Shown here one piece after another: positions 1 to 6,472 of a stretch of DNA of 13,318 bases. The position numbers and the translations under genes are program-made. Within the stretch, counting starts at the first letter, position 1. Every line of letters begins with the position of its first letter. The DNA comes from an uncultured Prevotella sp. (GTDB taxonomy: Bacteria; Bacteroidota; Bacteroidia; Bacteroidales; Bacteroidaceae): assembly GCA_937892695.1 (NCBI GenBank), contig CALBJK010000271.1, positions 1-13,318 of the forward strand, written 5' to 3'. The notes beneath the pieces are model-generated. The model saw nothing but the letters and a program-made list of their open reading frames with translations, did no database searches and had not been told where the DNA came from.

Positions 1-106
1 CAATGAGATATTTGGATTTGCGGCTGAGGCAGCTTAAATTTTAACGGAGTATTGTCACAAAGGATTAACTACTATTAACCCATAATTCAAGTACAGAGCA
101 AACGTT
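1..106. other. Left-edge intergenic stretch, possible end of an upstream gene
   Basis: No complete gene fits here. Two plus-strand frames are open from the edge and stop early (TAA at 35-37 and at 42-44), so the last 11-13 codons of an upstream gene may be present. The frame ending at 44 closes with Arg/Leu-rich residues and a terminal Phe, the frame ending at 37 with Ala-Ala. I cannot tell which, if either, is real. From about 45 to 106 I see only AT-rich sequence with no hairpin followed by a T-run. Confidence 0.2.
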
Positions 107-107
107 T

Positions 108-140
108 TTTATGCTGTATCGGAAAAATCTATTAACTTTG
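108..140 (+). promoter_or_regulatory. Candidate Bacteroidetes-type promoter for the radical SAM gene
   Basis: TAACTTTG at 133-140 matches the Bacteroidetes -7 consensus TAnnTTTG exactly. A T-run ending in TTTA at 108-111 lies 21 bp upstream, where the weaker TTTG-like -33 element is expected. The transcript would start around 145-148, giving a leader of about 35 nt before the ATG at 182. The -33 match is imperfect, so the -7 box carries most of the evidence. Confidence 0.5.
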
Positions 141-169
141 TCTCTGTCGGCACGTGCCGACAGAGACAA
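138..169. promoter_or_regulatory. Perfect 32-bp palindrome, likely operator
   Basis: Both 16-bp arms match without a mismatch, centred on CACGTG at 151-156. The left arm begins inside the TTTG of the -7 box (133-140) and the right end lies 12 bp before the start codon at 182. Because the predicted transcription start falls inside the left arm, the RNA would lack much of one arm, so a DNA site for a dimeric repressor is more likely than an RNA hairpin. No T-run follows on either strand, which argues against an intrinsic terminator. The cognate regulator is not in this window. Confidence 0.6.
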
Positions 170-181
170 GAAAACAAGAAC

Positions 182-964
182 ATGTCTACAATAATATATC
201 CGTCTCCAATCTCAGGGCTGATACACAGCCGCAGACTCGGGCTTTCGCTCGGAATAAACCTACAGCCGGGCGACGGCAAGACCTGCACGTTCGACTGCAT
301 ATACTGCGAATGCGGCTACAACGCCGACCACCCTACCCGTTCGCCCCGTCCCTCGCGCCAGACCGTAGCCGAAGGTCTCGAACGCGCCTTGAAACGGCTC
401 TGCAGCGAGGGCAAGACTATCGACGTGATAACATTCTCGGGCAACGGCGAACCGACGGGTCATCCCCACTTCCGCGAAATCGTTGACGACACCATCAGGT
501 TGCGCGACCACTACTGCCCTAAAGCCAAGGTTTCCGTGCTTAGCAACGCTACTTTCATAGACCGCCCCGAGGTACACGAAGCCCTCATGCGCGTAGACAA
601 CAACATATTGAAGCTCGACACCGTGAATCCCGACTATATCCGGATAGTCGATCGCCCGGTCAGCTGCCGCTACGATGTCAACAAGATAATAGAACATCTG
701 GCTTCCTTCAACGGCCATGTCATAATACAGACCATGTTCATGAAGGGCCGTACCGACGACGGACGCGATGTCGACAACACCAGTGACAGCTTTGTCACGC
801 CGTGGCTCAAAGCCCTGCGCCGCATACGTCCGCAAGAAGTGATGATATATACCATCGACCGCGAGACTCCAGACCGATTCCTGATGAAGGCCACACACGA
901 CGAGCTTGACAGCATACGCGACAGAGTGGCCGCAGAAGGAATACCCTGCACAGCGTCGTACTGA
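182..964 (+). CDS. Radical SAM protein, COG0731-like
   Basis: This 260-residue protein has the radical SAM cluster motif CxxxCxxC at Cys35, Cys39 and Cys42, which binds the [4Fe-4S] cluster that cleaves S-adenosylmethionine. The preceding SRRLGLSLGINL segment (residues 16-27) is typical of the COG0731 group that includes wyosine-synthesis-like Fe-S oxidoreductases. SGNGEPT at 86-92 is the glycine-rich SAM-binding strand, and SNAT (121-124) and KLDT (144-147) are further core strands of the partial TIM barrel. There is no signal peptide, so it is cytoplasmic. It is short and has no clear extra cluster domain, although Cys44 lies close to the main motif. The substrate is not evident; the wyosine link is only family resemblance. 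The ATG at 182 is preceded by an A-rich leader without a Shine-Dalgarno. A promoter and a perfect palindrome lie just upstream, suggesting a separately controlled single-gene unit. Its stop is 6 bp from the stop of the convergent receptor gene. Confidence 0.88.
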   Translation: MSTIIYPSPISGLIHSRRLGLSLGINLQPGDGKTCTFDCIYCECGYNADHPTRSPRPSRQTVAEGLERALKRLCSEGKTIDVITFSGNGEPTGHPHFREIVDDTIRLRDHYCPKAKVSVLSNATFIDRPEVHEALMRVDNNILKLDTVNPDYIRIVDRPVSCRYDVNKIIEHLASFNGHVIIQTMFMKGRTDDGRDVDNTSDSFVTPWLKALRRIRPQEVMIYTIDRETPDRFLMKATHDELDSIRDRVAAEGIPCTASY

Positions 965-970
965 AATCTG

Positions 971-3613
971 CTAAAATACCCAGACCGCCCCGGCGACAAT
1001 GCTGCCCGGCAAACGGCGGAACGTCTCGACAAACGTGAAATAAGGCGTAGAAGAAATGCTCTGCCAACTGTTATTTGCGAGATGGAGAATATTCTGGCCT
1101 TCCACTTTCAAACTAATCCGCCCAACTTTGTAACGCGCCGAAAAGCCGAGATTGAACAATCCTAGACGCGCGACACTGCTTTTAGAATACTGATAGGCGC
1201 AAGACAACGAAGCAAAAAACTTGCCCTTTGACACCAACAACCGGCCTTCGGTATCGGCGCGGTCTATATTGTTGCTCACACCGGCACCACCTATTCGGTT
1301 CCATGTACGCGAATAGTTCTGCTTCAGCTCAAAGTTGAGAACAGTGCGGAATGACGAACTTACCGCGACATCGGCTTTAAGGATATCGTTTCTCGACGAA
1401 TAATCGACTCCGTTCATGACCGAAGGCGACGACGCATAACTGTACAGTATGCTGGCGTTCGTCTTCAAGGGAACAGCCGTCCAACGCTTTTCGGCATGTA
1501 CCGAAACGTAGCCCGAACGCGACTGTCGGTCTGACGAATAGGCCGTAGTGCTGACCAGTCCGTTCTGGACTATGTTGGGTACAAGAGCGTGAGGCGTAAC
1601 CTTATAGTTGGCAAAGGCGACGATGTAACCCTGCCGCTCTATGCTGTGGTTGAAATAACTGAACGTAACGTCGGTACTTCTAAGATACGGGGCGGCAATG
1701 AGGGACGGAAGAACGATACTGTTGTAATCGTCTACGTACTCGAAACGGGCAAGATTGTAAATGTCAACCGGGTCTTTTCCACGCGCTATGCTGAGCGACA
1801 AGGTGTGAGTGGGGCTGAAATCGACACCGGCTTCGATGTTCGGATAGACGACGAGTCGACAGTCCCGAGACTGTCCATACAGGCGGTCTGTCTCGACACT
1901 GCCGTCAGCTCCCAGTTTGAGACTGAACTTGCCGAACTGGCTTTTCATCGAAACCCGTGCCGAATATTCCTGTATGAGAATGTGCCCGTTATCGTAGACT
2001 GATGGCTGCAGAAGATGCCCGACACTGCGGCTGTCGTTGCGGAACATGGCCGAAGCGTTCAGCTTGTAGTTCTGGCCGAAATTATGGGCATAACCAAAAG
2101 AAGCGTCGAGAGCAAAGCGGTCATACTTGCGTCCGTCAGAGAGCAGATAAGGCAAGTCGGCGAGACCGCTGTCGACATATTTGTCTGACGGAAGGACAGT
2201 ACTGTCTGTATGCAGAGCGAAACGGTCCGAACTGTATGAATATTCCACATTCACGTCGGCAAACATCAGTCCGGCTCCGTGCTTGATACGGGCTGCCAGA
2301 TTTTGTGTGACTGATGTGCCGATATTACGGTTGCGGTCGTCGTAGTTTATCACACCGTCGGCCTGGCTCCGTGCTTCATTCGTTGACAGGGCGCGCGAGG
2401 CGTTGACGTTTGTCGTCGAAGTAAGTTCGACATTGCCCGTCGGAGTCCAGCGGCCATATATCTTTCCTGACAGTATTCGGTTATTGTCAGAGCCCCGAAG
2501 GGCGGTCAGCACCGCGCTCCGGTCTGACAGGTAAGTCTCGTGGCGCGTCATGTCGGTTTCGGGCTTCGACTGGTTGAACATGACATTGGCATCAAGCGTC
2601 AGTTTCTTGTTCTTCTGGTAATGGGCATCGACAGAGGCCAGCCGTCCCTCGTCGCGGCTGAGATTTTCGGGACGGTACATCATCTCGGCCTCGGCACCGC
2701 TGACGGTCATGCTGCCACCGCCGGAAAGAGCGTCGGCACGGTTCATCATACGCGACATATAGTCCTTCAGTGTGAAGACAGGCTTTCCGAGATTGTTCGC
2801 CGTCAAGACTGTTGTAACCGAAAGGTCACGCTCCCGATACAGAGCAACGGCCCGTCCCTCGTATTTGTCGTTTACGCCTCCGTAAGCCTCGACATTGCCC
2901 GTCATCCGTCCCTTGCTCTTAGTACGTATGTCGAGAGCGAGGTCTTCGCTCTGGTTGAACAGGCTTGTGAGTCGGCCATTATTATAGTTGCGGATAATGT
3001 CGGCTCCGGCCACCACGTCGCCCGACATGTTCTTGATGACCATCCCCGACCCGCCGTTCGAGAACACCTCTTTGCCGTCCATGAGGACATGGCCGACGCT
3101 CTTGCCGCCATACGACACGCTGCCGTCTTCGCCGACACTGACACCAGGCAGCTTGCCGAGAACGTCCCCGATGCTGTTTTCCGAGCCGTCACGAAAATGG
3201 TCGGTGTCAAACTTCACCGTGTCGCCTGCCAACTTCACGCCCGTGTACTTTCCTTTCACTACGACTTCGGCAATGGTCTTCTTATTCGCCCTCATCGTTA
3301 TCTGGACCGGTCGGAGCAGAGAGTCGGGCACGACACAGACCTTATAGTCGTCATATCCGATACAGCGGGCTATGAGCCACAGCCGCTTGTACTGCCGATC
3401 CAGACTTATCCGGAACTTTCCACCGGCATCAGTAATGCCGTAACCGACCATCTGGCTACCAAGCAGGCTGTCGGCGTAGGCAATGACCGAAACCGAAGAC
3501 AAGGCTTCGCCGTGACTGTCCGAAACTCGACCGTCAATCTGTGTCTGTGCTGATGCCAACAAGCTCGACATCAACAGACAAACAAGAAAAAGGAACCTTA
3601 CTTCTGTTTTCAA
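971..3613 (-). CDS. TonB-dependent-receptor-like outer-membrane beta-barrel protein
   Basis: An 880-residue protein. Residues 1-22 form a signal peptide ending in ASA. Residues about 25-110 form a carboxypeptidase-regulatory-like beta-sandwich (IDGRV, then the GKFRIS strand). EVVVKG at 116-121 is the usual link between this domain and the plug in Bacteroidetes receptors. Residues about 125-225 form a plug (LGKLPGVSV, then VLMDGKEVF). The rest is a beta-barrel of the OMP_b-brl_3 type ending in Phe, as outer-membrane proteins usually do. Such proteins import or bind a ligand at the outer membrane; the ligand is unknown here. The start is TTG at 3613: it gives a complete signal peptide and lies 7 bp after the GLPGLI stop, which implies translational coupling. 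The first in-frame ATG (residue 15) would destroy the signal peptide. The gene is clearly GC-richer than the two genes upstream in the same operon. Confidence 0.85.
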   Translation of the reverse strand: MKTEVRFLFLVCLLMSSLLASAQTQIDGRVSDSHGEALSSVSVIAYADSLLGSQMVGYGITDAGGKFRISLDRQYKRLWLIARCIGYDDYKVCVVPDSLLRPVQITMRANKKTIAEVVVKGKYTGVKLAGDTVKFDTDHFRDGSENSIGDVLGKLPGVSVGEDGSVSYGGKSVGHVLMDGKEVFSNGGSGMVIKNMSGDVVAGADIIRNYNNGRLTSLFNQSEDLALDIRTKSKGRMTGNVEAYGGVNDKYEGRAVALYRERDLSVTTVLTANNLGKPVFTLKDYMSRMMNRADALSGGGSMTVSGAEAEMMYRPENLSRDEGRLASVDAHYQKNKKLTLDANVMFNQSKPETDMTRHETYLSDRSAVLTALRGSDNNRILSGKIYGRWTPTGNVELTSTTNVNASRALSTNEARSQADGVINYDDRNRNIGTSVTQNLAARIKHGAGLMFADVNVEYSYSSDRFALHTDSTVLPSDKYVDSGLADLPYLLSDGRKYDRFALDASFGYAHNFGQNYKLNASAMFRNDSRSVGHLLQPSVYDNGHILIQEYSARVSMKSQFGKFSLKLGADGSVETDRLYGQSRDCRLVVYPNIEAGVDFSPTHTLSLSIARGKDPVDIYNLARFEYVDDYNSIVLPSLIAAPYLRSTDVTFSYFNHSIERQGYIVAFANYKVTPHALVPNIVQNGLVSTTAYSSDRQSRSGYVSVHAEKRWTAVPLKTNASILYSYASSPSVMNGVDYSSRNDILKADVAVSSSFRTVLNFELKQNYSRTWNRIGGAGVSNNIDRADTEGRLLVSKGKFFASLSCAYQYSKSSVARLGLFNLGFSARYKVGRISLKVEGQNILHLANNSWQSISSTPYFTFVETFRRLPGSIVAGAVWVF

Positions 3614-3620
3614 TCTATTG

Positions 3621-4304
3621 TCAATACTCTGTTACTTTGTCAGCACTCTTCATAAGCTGCTCTGTATTCCTTCTCTTCTTTTTATTTAATTTCTCAAGTG
3701 TTGTCACTTCTCCTTCTGTAGCAGGTTTCAACGCCTCGCCTTTATAATCAGTCATGCTCTGAAGATTGAGCGTATAGACGCGGGTTTTCAGTCTGACAGT
3801 CAGCCCCGGCAAGCCGTAATAGCCAAGAGGAGAGTAAGGGAAAGGCACTTCCGGCGTAAACCAAGCCACAATGGCCGAATCGCTTTTAAGAACGGCCTTT
3901 GTACACAAACGACCATTGATTGTGTCTGTCTCATTACTTATATTCCATTCATACTTATGAAGTTTGTCCTTTACAATATAGAATTTATTTGAATAATAAT
4001 ACTGGGTCACAGAAGAACTGTCTTTAAAATCGATATATAAGGAACGGACATCAGTTTCAACTCCTACCCTATCGACACTTTCCGGTTCTTTCTTATAAAG
4101 ATATTTTCCATTAGAGAATGTCAAAGAATAGACTTTCTTATCCTCATTTATCATCTTTATAACAGCGTCTCTCTTGTAAGCCTCCAATTTATAAACGCCA
4201 TCAAGAATAGGAAATTGAATTATATATACACATTTAAGACTTGTCTGAGAATAACAAATCGAAGAAATGGAAAGGAAAAGAAAAAGAGCTATAAATTTCA
4301 TCAT
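3621..4304 (-). CDS. GLPGLI family protein (secreted)
   Basis: Recognised by GLPGL at residues 164-168 in the context YYGLPGLTVRL, preceded by the family-typical AWFTPEVP (147-154), a conserved Trp (W120) and a Cys-x-Lys-Ala element (C134). I chose the ATG at 4304 (ATGATG; 4301 is equally possible), because MMKFIALFLFLSISSICYSQ is a good signal peptide; the longer in-frame start at 4343 would add 13 residues and begin inside the intergenic hairpin. The mature protein (about 205 residues) is probably periplasmic or surface-exposed, and its C-terminus is Lys-rich (KKKRR around 208-212). The function of the GLPGLI family (TIGR01200) is unknown; members often sit beside carboxypeptidase-regulatory-domain outer-membrane proteins, as here. 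Most of the gene is AT-rich (17 G/C in the 60 bases 4081-4140), with only the 3' end closer to the receptor's composition. Confidence 0.85.
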   Translation of the reverse strand: MMKFIALFLFLSISSICYSQTSLKCVYIIQFPILDGVYKLEAYKRDAVIKMINEDKKVYSLTFSNGKYLYKKEPESVDRVGVETDVRSLYIDFKDSSSVTQYYYSNKFYIVKDKLHKYEWNISNETDTINGRLCTKAVLKSDSAIVAWFTPEVPFPYSPLGYYGLPGLTVRLKTRVYTLNLQSMTDYKGEALKPATEGEVTTLEKLNKKKRRNTEQLMKSADKVTEY

Positions 4305-4320
4305 ATTATACAATATTAAA

Positions 4321-4351
4321 GCTGTTATGTGAATAAAATCCACACAACAGC
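4321..4351 (-). terminator. Intergenic hairpin, weak terminator or attenuator
   Basis: An 11-bp stem (one G.U pair in the minus-strand RNA) with a 9-nt AT-rich loop starts 15 nt after the stop of the small secreted gene and ends 16 nt before the GLPGLI start. It is followed by TTTAATATT rather than a clean T-run. It could reduce readthrough, or protect the upstream mRNA end, so that the small protein is made in excess over the GLPGLI and receptor proteins. Confidence 0.5.
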
Positions 4352-4365
4352 AGTTAGACTAAGAT

Positions 4366-4632
4366 TTACATTCCTGTTTTCACAACAGCAACATCTATTG
4401 TGTCGCTGACAAGAACACCATTGCAATAAACCCTAACATGAGTCAGCAAAACCATATCCCCATCATCATTATAATCCACACAGTGGGAGATTTTAACAGT
4501 CGTGTAGTCGTGTGGAGCGACCAACTCGGACATTGTTGCTACTTGCATCGGCGTTGCCGTCGCTGCATTTGCTGCTGAAAAACTTCCGAACAAGGAAGCC
4601 AGCATAAAAGCTGTCATTAATAAATGTTTCAT
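4366..4632 (-). CDS. Small secreted protein of unknown family
   Basis: An 88-residue protein; I do not recognise the family. MKHLLMTAFMLASLFGSFSAANA is a clear type I signal peptide (basic start, hydrophobic core, ANA before the predicted cleavage near residue 23), leaving a mature part of about 65 residues. The mature part has exactly two cysteines (C51 and C70) that could form a disulfide, separated by an acidic turn (DYNDDGD, 53-59) that resembles the first half of a calcium-binding EF-hand loop but lacks the usual closing Glu. The rest alternates in a way that suggests beta strands. The ATG at 4632 is preferred to the upstream GTG at 4653, which adds residues before the signal peptide. 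It is first in the operon with the GLPGLI and receptor genes, 61 bp before the former, and is AT-rich like it. A partner or cargo role for these envelope proteins is inference from position only. Confidence 0.65.
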   Translation of the reverse strand: MKHLLMTAFMLASLFGSFSAANAATATPMQVATMSELVAPHDYTTVKISHCVDYNDDGDMVLLTHVRVYCNGVLVSDTIDVAVVKTGM

Positions 4633-4690
4633 AAATGTTAGTTTTAGAAACACGTTGCAAATGTAAATAATATTTTCAAATCAAAGTGAA

Positions 4691-4698
4691 CAAAGTTA
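4691..4698 (-). promoter_or_regulatory. Candidate -7 box for the secreted protein/GLPGLI/receptor operon
   Basis: TAACTTTG on the minus strand matches TAnnTTTG exactly and would give a leader of about 50 nt before the ATG at 4632. No good TTTG lies at the -33 distance; instead that position is occupied by an inverted repeat (4716-4741), which fits an activator-dependent promoter. A second exact match, TACATTTG at 4658-4665, is an alternative with a much shorter leader. Confidence 0.45.
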
Positions 4699-4715
4699 CA
4701 GGAATATTCATTTAC

Positions 4716-4741
4716 GCTTGATTATTTAACATAAATCAAGC
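4716..4741. promoter_or_regulatory. Inverted repeat at the -33 region, possible operator
   Basis: GCTTGATT (4716-4723) and AATCAAGC (4734-4741) are perfect inverted 8-bp arms separated by 10 bp, so the half-site centres are 18 bp apart, near two helical turns. The repeat begins 17 bp upstream of the -7 box at 4691-4698 and therefore covers the -33 position. This is the layout of a dimeric regulator site. No regulator gene is adjacent. Confidence 0.4.
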
Positions 4742-4920
4742 ATTTTAATATAATAATATATTTCAAGAATACATTATGTCATTTATTTCCACATATTATC
4801 AACAAAAGTACAATACATATATTTATTGTAGTGCTATTAAGCGCATGTGATACACTTTCTGAGCAGTAAGAAATTTTGATTAATAAACAAAACACCAATC
4901 GCTGATAGCAATACCATAGA

Positions 4921-4986
4921 GGAGACGCACCGGAGTGGAGTCGTGGGTGGCATTTTCGCTTTGGAGACGCACCGGAGTGACGTCTC
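4921..4986. repeat. 17-bp direct repeat with inverted arms
   Basis: GGAGACGCACCGGAGTG occurs at 4921-4937 and 4963-4979, exactly identical, 42 bp apart. The second copy is followed by CGTCTC (4981-4986), which pairs with its GAGACG (4964-4969) to make a 6-bp stem with an 11-nt loop. The segment is GC-rich inside AT-rich surroundings. The 42-bp period equals 14 codons, and the plus frame 4880-5002 is open through both copies, but it has no ATG or other common start, so I do not call a gene. A dispersed intergenic (REP-like) element is the best guess. Confidence 0.55.
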
Positions 4987-5064
4987 GTTGGATGTTCGAA
5001 AGTGAATGTCTGGTAAATGGAGCAGACTGATTAAATTTGTATTGGATTCTATGGCTCTAGTTAA

Positions 5065-5253
5065 TTATTGCGTTGTAAAGACATCACGTTCCTTTCGGTT
5101 CAATTTCTCGCCACGCCAATTGATGCAAGCATCATTGCCCGTCTGACTTAATGAAATCGTTTGTGACTTCTGTAAACCAGTAAAATGTATAAAACGTGTT
5201 AGCAGAATCAACAGGCTTTCAGCCCAATTATATTTAGGACTTGAGTTTGCAAC
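5065..5253 (-). other. Start-less ORF-like stretch
   Basis: 62 codons without a stop on the minus strand, closing with a hydrophilic tail (KLNRKERDVFTTQ) before TAA at 5065-5067. No in-frame ATG, GTG or TTG lies near its beginning. It could be the remains of a gene, part of a repeated intergenic element, or chance. I recognise no family. Confidence 0.2.
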
Positions 5254-5293
5254 TCACAATTAAACTATAACCGATTCTATTGGTAACATGCGG

Positions 5294-6424
5294 TCATTCA
5301 ATGACGTTCCTTCTAATCCACATTCCGAAGAACCTATCATAGACTATGTATCTATCGTTAAACTTGTAGACAAACTCTTTCTCCAATAATGTCTTCAATG
5401 CAAGACTGACGCTACTCGGGGCAGGCAGATTGTAGCGTCTGACAAACTCTTGAGAGAGTACCGACGACACGGCCCTCTCTTTTGCAATGGCAGAAAGCAA
5501 AGCTGCCTGATTGTCTGTAAGCGATTCGTAATAGTTGATGAAGGCTACCTCCTGTTCGTTGACCAGTTCGTCTATAACCCCATCTATCTCCGATTCGGTT
5601 ATTTCCTTTTCGTTCTGGTATAGCCGGTTAAGAATGTCCTGGACGTACCATGTCTGTCCGTCCACCTTATTATATAGATAAAAGAAAGTCTGGTCATCAG
5701 CTTCAATACCTTTCCGTTCGAGCCATTTGTTGGCAAAAGCCTGGTATTCGCGGACATCTATCAACGGCAAATTCACAATCTGCGAACTTTGATAGAACGG
5801 CCGCTTTGCCGACAGAAACATGTCTGTCATAATGTGCTGCTTACTCCCGGCAAAGATGAAATAGACGTTTGGCAGAAATTGAATGTAAGAACGTAACAAC
5901 GCTTCGGCTCCACCTTCCGGATATTCGGCAATCTGCTGAAACTCGTCGATTGCTATGTAAATTCGTTTTCCTGACTGTTTCAGGTATTCAAAAATATGTT
6001 TCAGCGAATCTTCACGCTGGTCAGGAGAAACTGTAATCGAAAAAGTAGGCAGAGCCGTTTGCTCGTCGAACGATACGGTGAGCTTATAGTTGGCGAAAAA
6101 ATCGGTAATCTTCCGCATGGCCGCCTGTGAGAAGGTGTCAACCTTACCGATGACCGTCTTTCCGAGAAGCTGTATGAACTGGCTCATGTTCCTCGTCGCG
6201 TTGACATCGAGATAGAAACATTTGGTTTCAGGTTCCATGGTTTGTATGTTCTCGAAGACATGCTGTATCAGTCCGGTCTTGCCGATGCGCCTCGGGGAAA
6301 TCAATACGATATTGCGCTCGTTCGACAAGGCTCGTATGATAAGTTCGGTCTCTTTCTTTCGGTCGCAGAAGTATTCTGCCCCCTTGTATCCGTAGATGAC
6401 AAACGGGTTATTCAGTTGTTCCAT
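5294..6424 (-). CDS. Archaeal-type P-loop ATPase (ATPase_2/STAND-like)
   Basis: A 376-residue soluble protein with no signal peptide or membrane segment. The P-loop is SPRRIGKTG at 43-51 (the first Gly of Walker A replaced by Ser, as in many members of this family), Walker B is IYIAIDEF at 155-162, and a sensor-1-like FAGS lies at 191-194. The region around 200-290 is a helical lid-like segment, and about 300-376 looks like a winged-helix C-terminus (QAALLSAIA..., then SVSLALKTLLEKEFVYK). PF01637-type ATPases are widespread in Bacteroidetes, usually as orphans; their role is poorly defined. No effector domain is fused and no partner is adjacent. The ATG at 6424 is supported by GGAGG at 6434-6438 and by a promoter further upstream. 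It forms its own transcription unit and its composition is intermediate between its neighbours. Confidence 0.85.
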   Translation of the reverse strand: MEQLNNPFVIYGYKGAEYFCDRKKETELIIRALSNERNIVLISPRRIGKTGLIQHVFENIQTMEPETKCFYLDVNATRNMSQFIQLLGKTVIGKVDTFSQAAMRKITDFFANYKLTVSFDEQTALPTFSITVSPDQREDSLKHIFEYLKQSGKRIYIAIDEFQQIAEYPEGGAEALLRSYIQFLPNVYFIFAGSKQHIMTDMFLSAKRPFYQSSQIVNLPLIDVREYQAFANKWLERKGIEADDQTFFYLYNKVDGQTWYVQDILNRLYQNEKEITESEIDGVIDELVNEQEVAFINYYESLTDNQAALLSAIAKERAVSSVLSQEFVRRYNLPAPSSVSLALKTLLEKEFVYKFNDRYIVYDRFFGMWIRRNVIE

Positions 6425-6433
6425 AGGCCGTTA

Positions 6434-6438
6434 CCTCC
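6434..6438 (-). promoter_or_regulatory. Shine-Dalgarno GGAGG of the ATPase gene
   Basis: GGAGG lies 9 nt before the ATG at 6424. It is the only clear Shine-Dalgarno in the window; the other starts (182, 4304, 4632, 7412, 8940, 12200) have AT-rich leaders without one, as is common in Bacteroidetes. It decides the start of this gene and may mark a different expression mode or origin. Confidence 0.6.
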
Positions 6439-6442
6439 ATTT

Positions 6443-6470
6443 CATGTTTTATGTTACATGTTTTATGTAA
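6443..6470 (-). repeat. Four 7-bp repeat units in the ATPase leader
   Basis: On the minus strand AAACATG occurs twice, alternating with TTACATA and TAACATA, so four contiguous 7-bp units share the core ACAT. Seen as 14-bp units on the plus strand they differ at one base (6443-6456 versus 6457-6470). They lie between the -7 box (6473-6480) and the Shine-Dalgarno, overlapping the expected transcription start. An inverted pair, TTACAT/ATGTAA (6454-6459 and 6465-6470), is contained within them. Confidence 0.6.
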
Positions 6471-6472
6471 TG

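Larger units (their letters stand above)
4742..5293. other. Intergenic region without a supported gene
   Basis: About 550 bp between the ATPase stop and the control region of the secreted-protein operon. The right side from about 4742 to 4900 is very AT-rich, including an AT-only-rich inverted repeat (TACAATA at 4809-4815 with TATTGTA at 4824-4830). The middle holds a 17-bp direct repeat (4921-4986). Further on is a stop-free stretch without a start codon (5065-5253, minus) and a short inverted repeat, TGAGTTTGCAACTCA, at 5242-5256. I see no tRNA fold, no transposase remnant and no convincing terminator for the ATPase. Confidence 0.5.

Noticed and set aside
138..169. The perfect palindrome read as an intrinsic terminator
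   Set aside because: No T-run follows the stem on either strand, and the element overlaps a promoter box just before a start codon.
260..898. Minus-strand open frame (212 codons) opposite the radical SAM gene
   Set aside because: Antisense shadow; the plus strand has the CxxxCxxC motif and full family signatures.
2540..3553. Long plus-strand open frame (337 codons) opposite the receptor gene
   Set aside because: It lies entirely antisense to the receptor, whose domains, signal peptide and C-terminal Phe are convincing. The translation shows no recognisable domain and follows from the GC-rich codon use of the opposite strand.
4299..4343. Longer start for the GLPGLI gene at 4343
   Set aside because: It would place the start inside the intergenic hairpin and add 13 residues in front of a complete signal peptide; the ATGATG at 4299-4304 fits better.
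4366..4632. The small secreted protein as a double-glycine-leader bacteriocin
   Set aside because: The leader is an ordinary type I signal peptide ending in ANA, with no Gly-Gly site, and no dedicated peptidase-transporter is nearby.
5065..5253. Minus-strand stop-free stretch as a gene or transposase remnant
   Set aside because: No usable start codon, no recognisable family, and a 62-codon open frame is expected by chance among six frames of a spacer this size. Kept only as a low-confidence note.
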